Positions 1-8,959 are shown, numbered from the stretch's first letter. The stretch is 64,000 nt of DNA from Paenibacillus dauci (GCF_000971985.1 NZ_LAQQ01000001.1:434001-498000), one strand, 5' to 3'. Notes: generated by a model not told the origin, from the letters alone. A program made the numbers and translations.

Positions 1-191
1 TGCCTATTTTGATCGACCGTCAGCACGAGATTTATTTTGAAGCTGCCATGTATCTGGATGCAGAGCCTAACTTCACTTCTTTCAAATTGCGTAGTGATTC
101 CATGCTATACAGCAGCAATGTCAAAATCAGAGATCTACGTGGCATGGATGTTCCTGCCAGCACCGCCTCCAACTCCTGTGCACTGCGTTAA
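1..191 (+). CDS. C-terminal fragment of an unrecognised protein, cut by the window edge
   Basis: An open frame enters from the left edge and ends at a TAA stop, leaving about 62 residues. The first usable start inside the window is a TTG with no ribosome site in front of it, so the true start is almost certainly outside. The fragment is polar, has no membrane segment, and ends in a Ser/Ala-rich stretch. A strong hairpin follows about 30 bases after the stop, which supports a real gene end. I do not recognise the family. Confidence 0.45.
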   Translation, partial: PILIDRQHEIYFEAAMYLDAEPNFTSFKLRSDSMLYSSNVKIRDLRGMDVPASTASNSCALR

Positions 192-220
192 TAATAATAT
201 TTGAAATTCATTCTAATATA

Positions 221-268
221 AAAGGCATCGGTATAAGAGATTAACTTCCCTTATACCGATGCCTTTTT
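221..268. terminator. Bidirectional intrinsic terminator
   Basis: A perfect 16-bp inverted repeat (AAAGGCATCGGTATAA and its complement) around a 14-base loop, with T-rich flanks on both strands. It sits between two converging genes and can end both. Confidence 0.85.
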
Positions 269-337
269 CGATAATGGATGCTGATTTATTGGTTGACCAA
301 TGGTGTTCCATTTGGGATACAGACAGTTCGACTCTGT

Positions 338-793
338 TTAGATCCAGCGCAGAAATGGTTTGTTCACTACCTGGATGTCGTGCTTTCCCGCCCACTCGCT
401 CAATTGCTCCAATGATATCTCTTCATCTCCAGTAAAAACAAAACAATGACTGGACGGCAGAATTCGGCGTCCGCGTGACTGAATACCAACCAGCGGTCGT
501 TCATATCCGTTTAGCCAAATCTGCTGAATATCGGCACTTTTAATGTTCTGATTGCCTAACCGAATAGCAGAGTTGTCCAACTGCACCAAAAACGGCTTTT
601 GCATGCGGCGGCGAATAATAATAAATGAATAAACGACGAACAGGACAAGCACTATCCACAAAGTGTAATACAAATATTGACGATATGCTGTGAAAGTGAG
701 GCTTGCCAATATAGATCCCAGAACCACCAGATTTAAAAGGATACCAATAAAATCTCTTGATCCTGAAGGACGTTTGGCTGTGAGTGTATTCAT
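338..793 (-). CDS. Small membrane protein with two membrane segments
   Basis: A 151-residue protein with two hydrophobic segments (about residues 15-37 and 42-61) followed by an Arg-rich turn and a soluble tail of about 90 residues. The tail is rich in beta-type residues and could be a small PH-like domain, but that is only an impression. The ATG has an AGAGAGGG ribosome site about eight bases upstream. It lies 88 bases downstream of the SanA-like gene on the same strand with no hairpin between, so the two may be cotranscribed. No specific function can be given. Confidence 0.7.
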   Translation of the reverse strand: MNTLTAKRPSGSRDFIGILLNLVVLGSILASLTFTAYRQYLYYTLWIVLVLFVVYSFIIIRRRMQKPFLVQLDNSAIRLGNQNIKSADIQQIWLNGYERPLVGIQSRGRRILPSSHCFVFTGDEEISLEQLSEWAGKHDIQVVNKPFLRWI

Positions 794-881
794 GGTAATA
801 TCCCTCTCTTTGCTTACAAATTATGGATAATATTATTTTCTGCATAAATTACATGTTCAATCGATAATTCATGATCAGACG

Positions 882-1547
882 TTATACTGTCAGCACTGTT
901 TTGATCATAGCGAGATATTCACGCAGCATACTAACCGGAATCAAGCGCAGCGGTGACGGACTGGAGATGCCATCGTATGCTGTATAGCCCAGATGTTCCG
1001 CAATATAACGGGCACGATACATATGATAGTTGCTGGTTACGATAATGGCATTATAGGTACCCGGAGCCGTATCACGATCTGCATCGATTACTTTTTGGCT
1101 GAACAGCAGATTCTCGTATGTACTGGTAGAGCGGCTTTCCAGCAGTATGGCTCCAGGTGGAACGCCCTGTTTTAACAGATAATCCCTCATCGCTACTGCT
1201 TCCGGTACGGTCTCATCCACTCCCTGACCGCCGGAGACGATAATTTTGCTATCGTGGTGCTGCTGCCAGTACACCAGACCGGTGTCTACACGTTGACGCA
1301 AAGTGACTGGCAGCTGATCTCCTTCTTTAAGCCCGGAGCCTAGGATTAGAACATATGGACTATGGGAAGAGCTGCTATCATCCCGATCAAATTGCGATAA
1401 CACCAGTGCTTCACAAATGATGAATGATAGCAAAAACAGACTGAACACGGTTAATAATGTCCATCTTGTGCGTGGATGTGCACGCCATATTTTTTTCAAG
1501 CGGTGAAGCTTAAGGGAATGCCCCGTCTTGCTTTTCTTTGACTTCAT
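882..1547 (-). CDS. SanA/YdcF-type DUF218 membrane-anchored protein
   Basis: A 221-residue protein with a basic N-terminus, one membrane anchor (about residues 29-50) and an extracytoplasmic DUF218 domain. Visible family motifs are VLILGSGLKEG, the SGGQG loop, ENLLFS and TSNYHMYRA. DUF218 proteins such as SanA and ElyC are linked to cell-envelope integrity in other bacteria, and their exact reaction is not settled. The frame is open 23 codons further upstream, but that extension is Cys/Ile-rich and unlike the family. The Met chosen here follows a GAGGAG site at a rather long spacing of 13 bases, so the start is somewhat uncertain. The family assignment is firm; substrate and pathway are unknown. 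Confidence 0.85.
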   Translation of the reverse strand: MKSKKSKTGHSLKLHRLKKIWRAHPRTRWTLLTVFSLFLLSFIICEALVLSQFDRDDSSSSHSPYVLILGSGLKEGDQLPVTLRQRVDTGLVYWQQHHDSKIIVSGGQGVDETVPEAVAMRDYLLKQGVPPGAILLESRSTSTYENLLFSQKVIDADRDTAPGTYNAIIVTSNYHMYRARYIAEHLGYTAYDGISSPSPLRLIPVSMLREYLAMIKTVLTV

Positions 1548-1680
1548 AATGCTATGTACGCTCCTCAATCCTGCAAGTTCAATTATGATACATATTTTCC
1601 TTTTAGCGTAACACAAGTCTTGTGACTGTTGCCAATCCTGCTCAGACGTGCTTGTGTTTTATAAGGAATTCCTAACGCCA

Positions 1681-1717
1681 AAAAGCTCTATACCCGGCTG
1701 TATGGGCAAGAGCTTTA
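1681..1717 (-). terminator. Intrinsic terminator of the transglutaminase-protein gene
   Basis: A hairpin with outer arms AAAGCTC/GAGCTTT and an inner CCC/GGG stem, followed on the minus strand by a run of five Ts. It lies about 75 bases past the stop of the large minus-strand gene. Confidence 0.75.
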
Positions 1718-1791
1718 TGTGGTGCCAGCAGCATGGATCCATGGATCAACGTACTGCGTGTATAGGGTCTCGCTGTTGATCTCCGATCGTT

Positions 1792-4482
1792 TTATTCATG
1801 AGGCGCAGCCAATTGTTCCAGTACCTGCAGCAGGTCACTGCCGGTTCCCAACTTGTATCCCTGCTGGGCATAACGTATATTCTGATACGGGTCTACTACC
1901 AGTACAATCGGACGCTGTTCGCCGCGTATGTGCTGCATGGTTTCCTTTAACCCGGATAGCATATTCAGATTCTGATCTACCCGCAGATGTATCTGTCCGG
2001 GCAGTAGATCTGTCGCTATCCGCTCCTGATCCTGCAATGTTGAAGTCAATACATACACCGGACCACCCCATGCCGACCATTCGGACTTCCGCTCGGATAG
2101 TTCTCTGAGCAAATGTTTGGTGGGTTCACGTTCCGGCTCCAGCCAAGTAATAATGCAGCCAGCCGGATGAGCGACAGACTCAGCTTCGTTGCCAGACAAT
2201 ATGCCCTTCACCTGATCCGGCAGCGAAGAATGGATCAGTGGGACCGTGTGCTGTTCACTGCGGAATAGCAGTTCAGCCTCTGTCGTCTGCTCCGGATATA
2301 CATGGAAATGCATAAACCGTCCCTCTACACTCTCATCGCTGAGACGTGTTCCTGTCGTCAGCCGGTACGCTCCCGGTATGACGTCATACGGCTTGTCGCA
2401 CATCTCTTTTTCTCCGTATGGAAAATGAACTGTCCGGTACGCTCCATCCTCCAGCCTTGCCAGTGTGAAATTACGATAATATCCGGCTTCTTCATCTGCA
2501 GATGCTGCTGCAAGACGGAAAATGACTTTACCTTTGTCGGAAGATACAGAAGTGAATTCAGCAGTATGTTCCGGTTCCGGTCGAATATTCTGAATATCGT
2601 TAGCCGCATCTTCAGCAATTCCGGTACTTCGATAACCGTCTACCTCATCTGCTTCAAGGTGCGGCGTAAACTGCATTTCTGTCCATCCACCATGCTGCCA
2701 GTACTGCGGTTGCAACTGCAGCGGCTCCAGCCGCGCCGGAATGCCCAGACTGCGGGCAGCAGCAACAAACATCATATCCCGGCTCAGCGCGTCCATCACT
2801 CCCAATTGATGGGCACCTGCCGGCGTCGCCATACCGGAATAACGATCCACCTGATTGTATATACGTACTTCAGCTTCCAGGTCGGCAGCCAGCTGCTGTG
2901 GATGACGACGATAATCTTCCTGCTTGTCCAAAGACCATAACGACTGAAAATAAGCCCGATATTCAGACAACATCTCAAAATGAATCCGCGGACACAGCAC
3001 ATAGCGATCAAATCGCTCTCTTTCTGCTTCTTCCAGCGTGACATAGACTTTGCTACCATTTAGATGATCCTGCAGGACAGGTTCAAACGTATCCTGCCAA
3101 TCTTTGGGACGCATCGATTCCAGCAGCCGCAAAGCCAGCGAGCGTTCTTCCGGTACCGTCTTTTCCAGAAAATCAGCCAGTTCCCGGCTGTTCCCCCTCG
3201 CCGCCTCCAGCACTTTCCAGATCCGTTCGGCAGGCAACTGCCACTTCGCTGCCAGCTGATCGGATTCTTCGCGGTTCAAAAATCCAGCTTCATAGGCAGT
3301 ACGAAGTGCAATGCCCTCCTGTATGCGCTGCTCATGTTTATGTTTATCCTCTGGAGAGACCGCTTGACCTTCATCGACTGGCGGAGCTACCGGGGCAGTC
3401 ATTTTCCAGTCTATACTGCCTTCTGCAAAGGATGACAGACCGAGACTCACAGTTACTTCGGATTGATCTACACGACACCATGTCTCACCCCAGCGCTGAC
3501 CTGCACGCGCATGAATAAGCAAATCTCCATATCCGGTCGTCAGCTGGGCACGACCGGTGCTGTCACTCTTCATCGTTGCCAGCGGAGAGAATTCTGCTGC
3601 ATTGTATAATTGGAACTGCACTTCTGCAGAGATTGGCCGCTCTTGTTCATCTACGGTATGAACAGTAAGCGGATGGACAGGAGCATACCGCTTTAGCATA
3701 TTAATTTCTGTATACCATGGATGTCTGGAGCAGACTTCCTCCGGTCCGGTATAGTCTGCAGAGACCCTCGTGTTGACCAGCATTGCCCGGCGCGCCGGCA
3801 GCCGGAACCATCCTTCATCCAGTACCGGCTCAGGTTCACAGGCACCCAGATAATGCCATTGTCCATCTGCCCATGCTTCGACCCATGCATGATTGGAATC
3901 GCAGTGCGCCCAACGCGGCGTATAGCACTGACGCGCCGGAATACCGATGCTCCGAAGTGCCGTTACTGCCAGCGTGGATTGTTCTCCGCACCGTCCCTGC
4001 GCTGTACGCATAATCGTCAGTGGCGAGACGGTACGAATATCCGTACCTACATAGGTCGCTCGTTCATGGCACCAGTAATTGGTCTCCAGCACTGCCTCGG
4101 TCATCGGCAGATTACGAACCCGATCGACAAGTTCGCTATAAATGATTTGGCGACTATTATCGATATTCTCGTTATTCACCCGGTAAGGCAGCACAAAATG
4201 TACAAAAATCTCATCCGGTATAGATGCTCCCCATGGCATTTGATTGCGTACATGCAGTGCATGCCGTACATGTCTCAAAAAGTATTCACCATCATAATCG
4301 GCCAGATCATGCAGCGGCATATAAGCGTACAGAAACCGAAGCAGCAGCTGTTCTTCATCCGTTAGCGGCAGTTCGAATACGCTGAATAGGGATGACTTTC
4401 TCCGGGCAGCCTGCTGCCTTTTCCATTCGAACTTGTGATTTACCTTATCCAGATCCAATCCATACGATACAGTCACCGTCAT
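1792..4482 (-). CDS. Large cytoplasmic transglutaminase-like protein
   Basis: An 896-residue protein with no signal peptide or membrane segment. A transglutaminase/protease-like core lies at about residues 120-230: Cys165 in GRCGEQS and His198 in SNHAWVEAW are the expected catalytic pair. The third residue, normally Asp, is replaced by a GACEPEP segment near residues 213-219. A second copy-like segment near residues 570-620 keeps the helix (AARSLGIPARLEP) but has no catalytic Cys. The last 120 residues resemble a thioredoxin-like fold without a CxxC motif. The ATG follows a strong AAAGGAGG site. It lies 39 bases downstream of the CBM9-like gene, so the two probably form an operon. Family-level assignment is solid. 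Whether it acts as protease, amidase or cross-linker cannot be told. Confidence 0.8.
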   Translation of the reverse strand: MTVTVSYGLDLDKVNHKFEWKRQQAARRKSSLFSVFELPLTDEEQLLLRFLYAYMPLHDLADYDGEYFLRHVRHALHVRNQMPWGASIPDEIFVHFVLPYRVNNENIDNSRQIIYSELVDRVRNLPMTEAVLETNYWCHERATYVGTDIRTVSPLTIMRTAQGRCGEQSTLAVTALRSIGIPARQCYTPRWAHCDSNHAWVEAWADGQWHYLGACEPEPVLDEGWFRLPARRAMLVNTRVSADYTGPEEVCSRHPWYTEINMLKRYAPVHPLTVHTVDEQERPISAEVQFQLYNAAEFSPLATMKSDSTGRAQLTTGYGDLLIHARAGQRWGETWCRVDQSEVTVSLGLSSFAEGSIDWKMTAPVAPPVDEGQAVSPEDKHKHEQRIQEGIALRTAYEAGFLNREESDQLAAKWQLPAERIWKVLEAARGNSRELADFLEKTVPEERSLALRLLESMRPKDWQDTFEPVLQDHLNGSKVYVTLEEAERERFDRYVLCPRIHFEMLSEYRAYFQSLWSLDKQEDYRRHPQQLAADLEAEVRIYNQVDRYSGMATPAGAHQLGVMDALSRDMMFVAAARSLGIPARLEPLQLQPQYWQHGGWTEMQFTPHLEADEVDGYRSTGIAEDAANDIQNIRPEPEHTAEFTSVSSDKGKVIFRLAAASADEEAGYYRNFTLARLEDGAYRTVHFPYGEKEMCDKPYDVIPGAYRLTTGTRLSDESVEGRFMHFHVYPEQTTEAELLFRSEQHTVPLIHSSLPDQVKGILSGNEAESVAHPAGCIITWLEPEREPTKHLLRELSERKSEWSAWGGPVYVLTSTLQDQERIATDLLPGQIHLRVDQNLNMLSGLKETMQHIRGEQRPIVLVVDPYQNIRYAQQGYKLGTGSDLLQVLEQLAAPHE

Positions 4483-4521
4483 GCAGGTAAGCCTCCTTTG
4501 TAAATGAGTATTACGATATAA

Positions 4522-5628
4522 TCATTTTGCTGCCTGCTCCCGCCATACCCAGCCATCTTCACGAATACAGATCCGTGACTCTCCGTCTGTTAGCAGTGCG
4601 GATATCTGGAACATACTGCTGGTTGCTTCGATGTTCCATTGCTCGATATCATTCGAGCGCAGCTTCAACTCTCCAATCTGCAGCAGCTCCTCTATACTCG
4701 TACAGTAACGTTGATGTGTCTGAGCATATAGACGCTGCTTGTAGTAGAGTACACGCAGATCCCATTTGATCTGTTCTGTTTCCAGTTCAGATGGCAGACC
4801 ATTAGGAGCGTCTGCTGCTATCTGCGGTGCATGTTCTACCGATTCACTTTCTGCTTGTTCTTCATCCTCAAAAACCACATATCCCCATAGTTCCGGATAA
4901 TGCATATTCACCACACCCTGCGGACTCCATACCCAGTTATCTTCAGGCAGCGGCTTGCCGGTCGCTGGATCGCATCGCTTCACATATTGACCATCTATTA
5001 CATCTACCTCCCACTCGACCCGGGAAAAGTTCACCCGCCAGTACTCACTAGGTAGCGGCGGACGTTTCTCTGCTGCACATTCCTGAAGAATTCGCCAGGG
5101 CAGAGCGATCTCGACCGACCACATCCGGTTGCTGGCTTCAGGATTATTCAGTTCACCATCTACATATACTGCAGTACGCAATCCGCTGATGTCCCACCCA
5201 TTAATTGCTGGCCCTTCATCGCGATAAGGCTTGACCAGCAGCAGATCCCATACGGTATTCAGCACATTGATTTCAAATTCATAATATTGATGCGTATCCC
5301 CATCCGGATCGATAAATATCTCAAAGTCATTATCCTGAAAAATCACCGAGTCCCTCTCCGTCTGGTTAGCCCATATCTCATTTTCTTCCAGCTCGGCTCC
5401 TATGTAAAAGTATTGATCATCCCAGAGCATCTTCACCCGGGTTCTTTTGGCAGGAAGCGGCCTGCGATCTCCTTCTATATCTACAAAATCTTCTGTCCAC
5501 TCGGCGGTCTGCCAGAAATCCTGATCCAGACGTCCGGTCCATTCACTTATTCCCGAAGCACGCCTGCATCGATAGGTTTTGGGATTGAATGTAATTTGCG
5601 GCTCAGGAACAGCTGATAATTTGCGCAT
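4522..5628 (-). CDS. CBM9-like carbohydrate-binding-family protein
   Basis: A 368-residue protein resembling the carbohydrate-binding family 9-like group. Typical features are the N-terminal FWQTAEWTEDFVDIEG segment, the WDDQYFYIGAELEE strand pair, the DNDFEIFIDPDGD loop, and a Trp-rich middle (MWSVEIALPW, YWRVNFSRVEW). It has no signal peptide, so unlike secreted CBM9 modules it should be cytosolic. The start follows GAGGAGG. It is the first gene of a likely two-gene operon with the transglutaminase-like protein, which hints at a joint task on glycosylated or sugar-derived material, but that is inference. The ligand is unknown. Confidence 0.78.
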   Translation of the reverse strand: MRKLSAVPEPQITFNPKTYRCRRASGISEWTGRLDQDFWQTAEWTEDFVDIEGDRRPLPAKRTRVKMLWDDQYFYIGAELEENEIWANQTERDSVIFQDNDFEIFIDPDGDTHQYYEFEINVLNTVWDLLLVKPYRDEGPAINGWDISGLRTAVYVDGELNNPEASNRMWSVEIALPWRILQECAAEKRPPLPSEYWRVNFSRVEWEVDVIDGQYVKRCDPATGKPLPEDNWVWSPQGVVNMHYPELWGYVVFEDEEQAESESVEHAPQIAADAPNGLPSELETEQIKWDLRVLYYKQRLYAQTHQRYCTSIEELLQIGELKLRSNDIEQWNIEATSSMFQISALLTDGESRICIREDGWVWREQAAK

Positions 5629-5845
5629 TCATGTGACCTCCTCTGGGCTGGTTATTGCACTTTTATTTGGCAATAGATATATGGAATACTGCTCATTGTA
5701 GGCAAGGATCATCAACGGGTAAATATGGCATTTCTATGATTGAGGATATGTAGTATATGATAATCATCGTTATCCAGTTGTTATCCGTATCATATATAAG
5801 ATGTAATATGTGTTTAATGTATTGTCCATTTCCAGTCTTATATAA

Positions 5846-5878
5846 AAAGCTGGATAAACTATAACAGTTTACCCAGCT
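5846..5878 (-). terminator. Terminator overlapping the end of the HAD gene
   Basis: AGCTGG/CCAGCT and TAAACT/AGTTTA arms form a hairpin followed by TTTTTATAT on the minus strand. The last codons and the stop of the HAD hydrolase gene form one arm, so termination and the end of translation are tightly coupled. Confidence 0.8.
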
Positions 5879-6521
5879 CCGCAATCGTATCGATAGTGTG
5901 TGTCGGTTGTACATGTTTGGCATCGCGCGGACCAAGATGCTGCCTGATCCAGACCGTCTGCATACCGGCTTGGATAGCGCCCCCGATTCCGCTGATAGCA
6001 TGATCTCCTACATACATGCAGTCAGCAGGGTCTACCTGTAGCTGCTCAGCCGCCTGATAGAAGATTCGTACATCTGGCTTTGCTGTTCCGGCTTCTTCTG
6101 CAGTGAGTACCCTATCGAGCTCATCCCGGATCCCCATTTGAGCCAGTTTCTGATGCTGCAGATCTGCCTGTCCGTTGGTTAACAGGGCGGTTCGATATCG
6201 CTGGTGAACATACTGCAGCGTTTCTTTGGCCTGGTGGGTCAGTACAGCACATTGAGCGTACTGCTGCTGACAGAATTCCAATAGATGCTGATCCTCGGGA
6301 CGCTTCTTCCAGGGAAGCTGGTCAATATACGTGGCAAATACATGCCGCTGCTCTACCGCTCCATGCCAGTCCAAATGTACGATTCGCTCCAGTACATGGC
6401 GTCCTTCCTCCAGATACGCCGCGTACTCTTTAGCTAACCGATGAGCCAGTTTTTCCATGGTTTGTCTTCGATCCAGCAGCGTATCATCGAGATCAAAAAT
6501 AACAGCCTTTATTGTATTCAT
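5859..6521 (-). CDS. HAD-family hydrolase (YjjG-like)
   Basis: A 220-residue member of the haloacid dehalogenase superfamily. Motif I is DLDDTLLD with nucleophile Asp10, followed by a helical cap of about 80 residues. Motif II is LLTNGQ, a Lys follows in the KPDVRIF segment (motif III), and motif IV is YVGDHAISGIGGA. This layout fits small-molecule phosphatases of the YjjG/PGPase type acting on nucleotides or sugar phosphates in the cytoplasm. The true substrate cannot be read from sequence. It is 76 bases downstream of an acetyltransferase gene and may share its transcript. Confidence 0.88.
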   Translation of the reverse strand: MNTIKAVIFDLDDTLLDRRQTMEKLAHRLAKEYAAYLEEGRHVLERIVHLDWHGAVEQRHVFATYIDQLPWKKRPEDQHLLEFCQQQYAQCAVLTHQAKETLQYVHQRYRTALLTNGQADLQHQKLAQMGIRDELDRVLTAEEAGTAKPDVRIFYQAAEQLQVDPADCMYVGDHAISGIGGAIQAGMQTVWIRQHLGPRDAKHVQPTHTIDTIAELGKLL

Positions 6522-6597
6522 CGCTTTCCTCCAGCAGCTTGATATGTCTGATTATATATAATCTATTCATATCGTACCCTGTTTTGAAGACATGTAT

Positions 6598-7155
6598 TCA
6601 CTTTTGTTGCCTTTCCTGGAACTCATGCTCCAGAATACTCATGCCAATAGCATCATGGTACTGATAATCATAGTACAGTACTTCCCGCTGAATGCCTTCC
6701 CTGCTGAATCCGAGCTTTTCGTAGGAAGCAATGGCCCGTTCATTAAATGAATATACCGACAGCTCTACCCGGTGCAGATTCAGATTACCAAAAGCATAAT
6801 CCAACAGCATCTCCATCGCTTCGGTACCATAGCCCTGTCCACAGTTGGATGATTCAAATATGGCTATCCGGATATGTGCATTCCGGTTGGTACGATCGAT
6901 ATCCATCAGCGAGATTTCACCAATCACCTGTTCTTCAGGCTTGAGTGTAATCAGCAAATCGATCCGGCTGGAATCACCAGCACTTTCTTCAATAAATTGC
7001 GCCACACCTTCACGGGTAAATAGAGCATGGGTACCGGTCAGACGACGCATTTCTTCATTCATCAGTGTCGGATAGTACATGTCGATATCATCTATAGTAA
7101 ACGTACGCAGATATAGACGCTCACTTTCCAGTACACGCTTGTTGGCTTGCTTCAT
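6598..7155 (-). CDS. GNAT acetyltransferase of the RimJ/RimL type
   Basis: A 185-residue single-domain GNAT protein. The N-terminus SERLYLRTFTIDDID is typical of RimJ/RimL-type enzymes. The acetyl-CoA loop is at residues 104-111 (NCGQGYGT). The C-terminal NERAIASYEKLGFSREG motif is also standard. Such enzymes transfer acetyl groups to ribosomal protein N-termini or small amines, and the acceptor is unknown here. The ATG has an AAAGGGG site. The gene is probably the first of a pair with the HAD hydrolase. Confidence 0.88.
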   Translation of the reverse strand: MKQANKRVLESERLYLRTFTIDDIDMYYPTLMNEEMRRLTGTHALFTREGVAQFIEESAGDSSRIDLLITLKPEEQVIGEISLMDIDRTNRNAHIRIAIFESSNCGQGYGTEAMEMLLDYAFGNLNLHRVELSVYSFNERAIASYEKLGFSREGIQREVLYYDYQYHDAIGMSILEHEFQERQQK

Positions 7156-7344
7156 TCCAGGTAATCCCCTTTATTATGTATTGTTATACTTCTCCCTGTT
7201 CACTTCTTCATAGCTTGGTATACATAGATGATATTTTACTTTCTTTTGCATATTTGGGAGAATTCCATCTGCTTACTCAGTGTATCATATTCTTCTGAAG
7301 TTGCTCCAGCAAGTTCCCATGGGATAGTATCACTCCATTCCATG

Positions 7345-7377
7345 ACAAAAACTCTCTGCTATGCTAGCCAGAGAGTT
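7345..7377 (-). terminator. Intrinsic terminator of ohrR
   Basis: Arms AACTCTCT and AGAGAGTT, extended by a G-C pair, are followed by five Ts on the minus strand. It lies about 35 bases past the ohrR stop. Confidence 0.8.
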
Positions 7378-7410
7378 CACTCAATCGATATTGTGAATAT
7401 GCTGTAATAG

Positions 7411-7845
7411 TCAGGCCTGCAGCTTGCTGATCAGCTGACGCAGCTGTTGATTCAGCGTCTGCAGTTCTTCACTGGATAATCCTGTTGCATCCAATAGTGA
7501 CTGCGGCAGACAGCGGGATTGCTCTTGCAGAGCCATTCCTTTGTCCGTAATCTTAATATTTACAACCCGTTCGTCCTCGGTAGAACGCTGACGGGTAATC
7601 AGACCATTCTCTTCCATCCGTTTGAGCATGGAGGTCATCGTACCGGAATCGAGATAAATCTCTTTGCCGAGTTCCTTGATTGTACACTCCTGCTTTTCCC
7701 ATAAGACCACCAGCGTAATATATTGCGGATAGGTTATTCCCATTTCTTCGAGCATCGGCCAGTACATTCTCGTAATGGCTCGTGAACCTGCATAAAGGGA
7801 GAAGCAGATATGCTGTTCCAGAGCTGTTACACTTGTTGATTCCAT
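7411..7845 (-). CDS. ohrR: OhrR-type MarR regulator, peroxide-sensing
   Basis: A 144-residue MarR-family repressor closely matching the OhrR group: the ICFSLYAGSRA N-terminal helix, GITYPQYITLVVLWE, the wing helix LDSGTMTSMLKRMEENGLI and the DERVVNI wing. The redox-sensing Cys is present as Cys14 (Cys15 in the Bacillus protein); another Cys appears near residue 105. OhrR proteins repress organic-hydroperoxide resistance genes until the Cys is oxidised. The frame also offers a GTG three codons earlier, but that GTG lies inside the AGGTGAG ribosome site of the chosen ATG. There is no ohr gene beside it in this window, so it may act on distant targets and on itself. Confidence 0.87.
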   Translation of the reverse strand: MESTSVTALEQHICFSLYAGSRAITRMYWPMLEEMGITYPQYITLVVLWEKQECTIKELGKEIYLDSGTMTSMLKRMEENGLITRQRSTEDERVVNIKITDKGMALQEQSRCLPQSLLDATGLSSEELQTLNQQLRQLISKLQA

Positions 7846-7904
7846 TCTTCTCACCTAATTTCTTTGTGTTTGGTTCATCATAAGCAGCACAGTGATTTAA
7901 TATT

Positions 7905-7944
7905 ATCGTACCGCCACTGTTATATATTGTCAACAATTAATTTG
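7905..7944 (-). promoter_or_regulatory. ohrR promoter with an OhrR-box-like operator
   Basis: On the minus strand a perfect TTGACA -35 box and a TACGAT -10 box are 18 bases apart. The sequence ACAATTAATTTG overlaps the -35 box and matches 10 of 12 positions of the known Bacillus OhrR operator core ACAATTAATTGT. The placement suggests autorepression by steric block. Confidence 0.6.
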
Positions 7945-8037
7945 CTTAAAACTTAAATTTTACAAATAATTTATTTTATCAGCTATTACGATATTTTTTA
8001 TGGATCACTTACTCTGCTGTCAGCGTTCTGAATGATA

Positions 8038-8100
8038 CAAAAAAAGCCCCTGTTTACGCGGTCATTCCCAATCGGGTTCAAGACTGTGTACAGGGGCTTG
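8038..8100 (-). terminator. Intrinsic terminator of the acetyltransferase-SDR operon
   Basis: Arms AAGCCCCTGT and ACAGGGGCTT surround a long, partly structured loop and end in seven Ts on the minus strand, about 60 bases past the SDR stop. Confidence 0.75.
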
Positions 8101-8157
8101 TTTATTATATGATTTGCATTATCGAGCACTGCTGTATGATGAGACATGTTCCCATTA

Positions 8158-8931
8158 TTAAAATCCGAATACGGACATGCCGCCATCGACCATCAGCGTC
8201 TGTCCGGTAATATAACCGGCTGCTTCGGAGGACAGAAATACGACCGGTCCTACGAGTTCTTCCAGATTGCCAACCCGCTTCATCGGCGTACGATCCAGAA
8301 TCTCCTGCATATACTGCTCGTTCGCCAGCATCTGCTCGGTCAGCGGAGTACGGAAATACCACGGTCCCACCGCATTCACCTGGATACCATACTGCGCCCA
8401 CTCCATGGACAGGATTTTGGTCATCTGGATCAGTCCTGCCTTGGTCGCACCATAAGCGACACCGGTACGCAGTGCCACCTGCCCGGCTACAGAAGCAATA
8501 TTGATAATCCGCCCACCGCCATTTTCTTTCATTTGCTCGGCAGCGAGCTGAGATGCGATTAATGCAGAATGCAGATTCGTCTGGACGATCCTGTTCCATT
8601 CCGAATCTGTTACATCAAGCGCTTTGCTGCGTATATTCATACCTGCATTATTGACCAGAATATCCGGCGCTCCAAAAGCCAGCTCAAACCGCTCGAACGC
8701 ATCCTTCATCTGCTGACGGTCTGTTACATCGGCCACCATGCAAATCGCCTGACGGCTGCTGTGCTTCTCGATCAGCTGCTTGGTAGCGTCAAGATCGGCG
8801 CCTGTACGCGAGATCAATCCCACATCCGCTCCTGCTTGCGCCAGCCCGATAGCAAGTGCCTGACCGATACCTTTGCCTGCTCCGGTAACGATTGCCTTTT
8901 TATTGGATAATGAAAATGATGGTAAATACAT
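8158..8931 (-). CDS. Short-chain dehydrogenase/reductase (classical SDR)
   Basis: A 257-residue classical SDR oxidoreductase. The nucleotide-binding motif TGAGKGIG is at residues 16-23, NNAG follows, then a catalytic Ser and YGATK, and a C-terminal YITGQTLMVDGG. It resembles gluconate 5-dehydrogenase or glucose 1-dehydrogenase-like members, which reduce or oxidise sugars and keto acids with NAD(P)H. The substrate is not predictable. The open frame continues 40 codons upstream into the preceding gene, but the chosen ATG follows a GGAAAGGGAG site and starts exactly where the family starts. It follows a GNAT gene by 28 bases, so the two form an operon. Confidence 0.9.
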   Translation of the reverse strand: MYLPSFSLSNKKAIVTGAGKGIGQALAIGLAQAGADVGLISRTGADLDATKQLIEKHSSRQAICMVADVTDRQQMKDAFERFELAFGAPDILVNNAGMNIRSKALDVTDSEWNRIVQTNLHSALIASQLAAEQMKENGGGRIINIASVAGQVALRTGVAYGATKAGLIQMTKILSMEWAQYGIQVNAVGPWYFRTPLTEQMLANEQYMQEILDRTPMKRVGNLEELVGPVVFLSSEAAGYITGQTLMVDGGMSVFGF

Positions 8932-8959
8932 TGTAACGACTCCCTTTCCTGCTGTCCGC

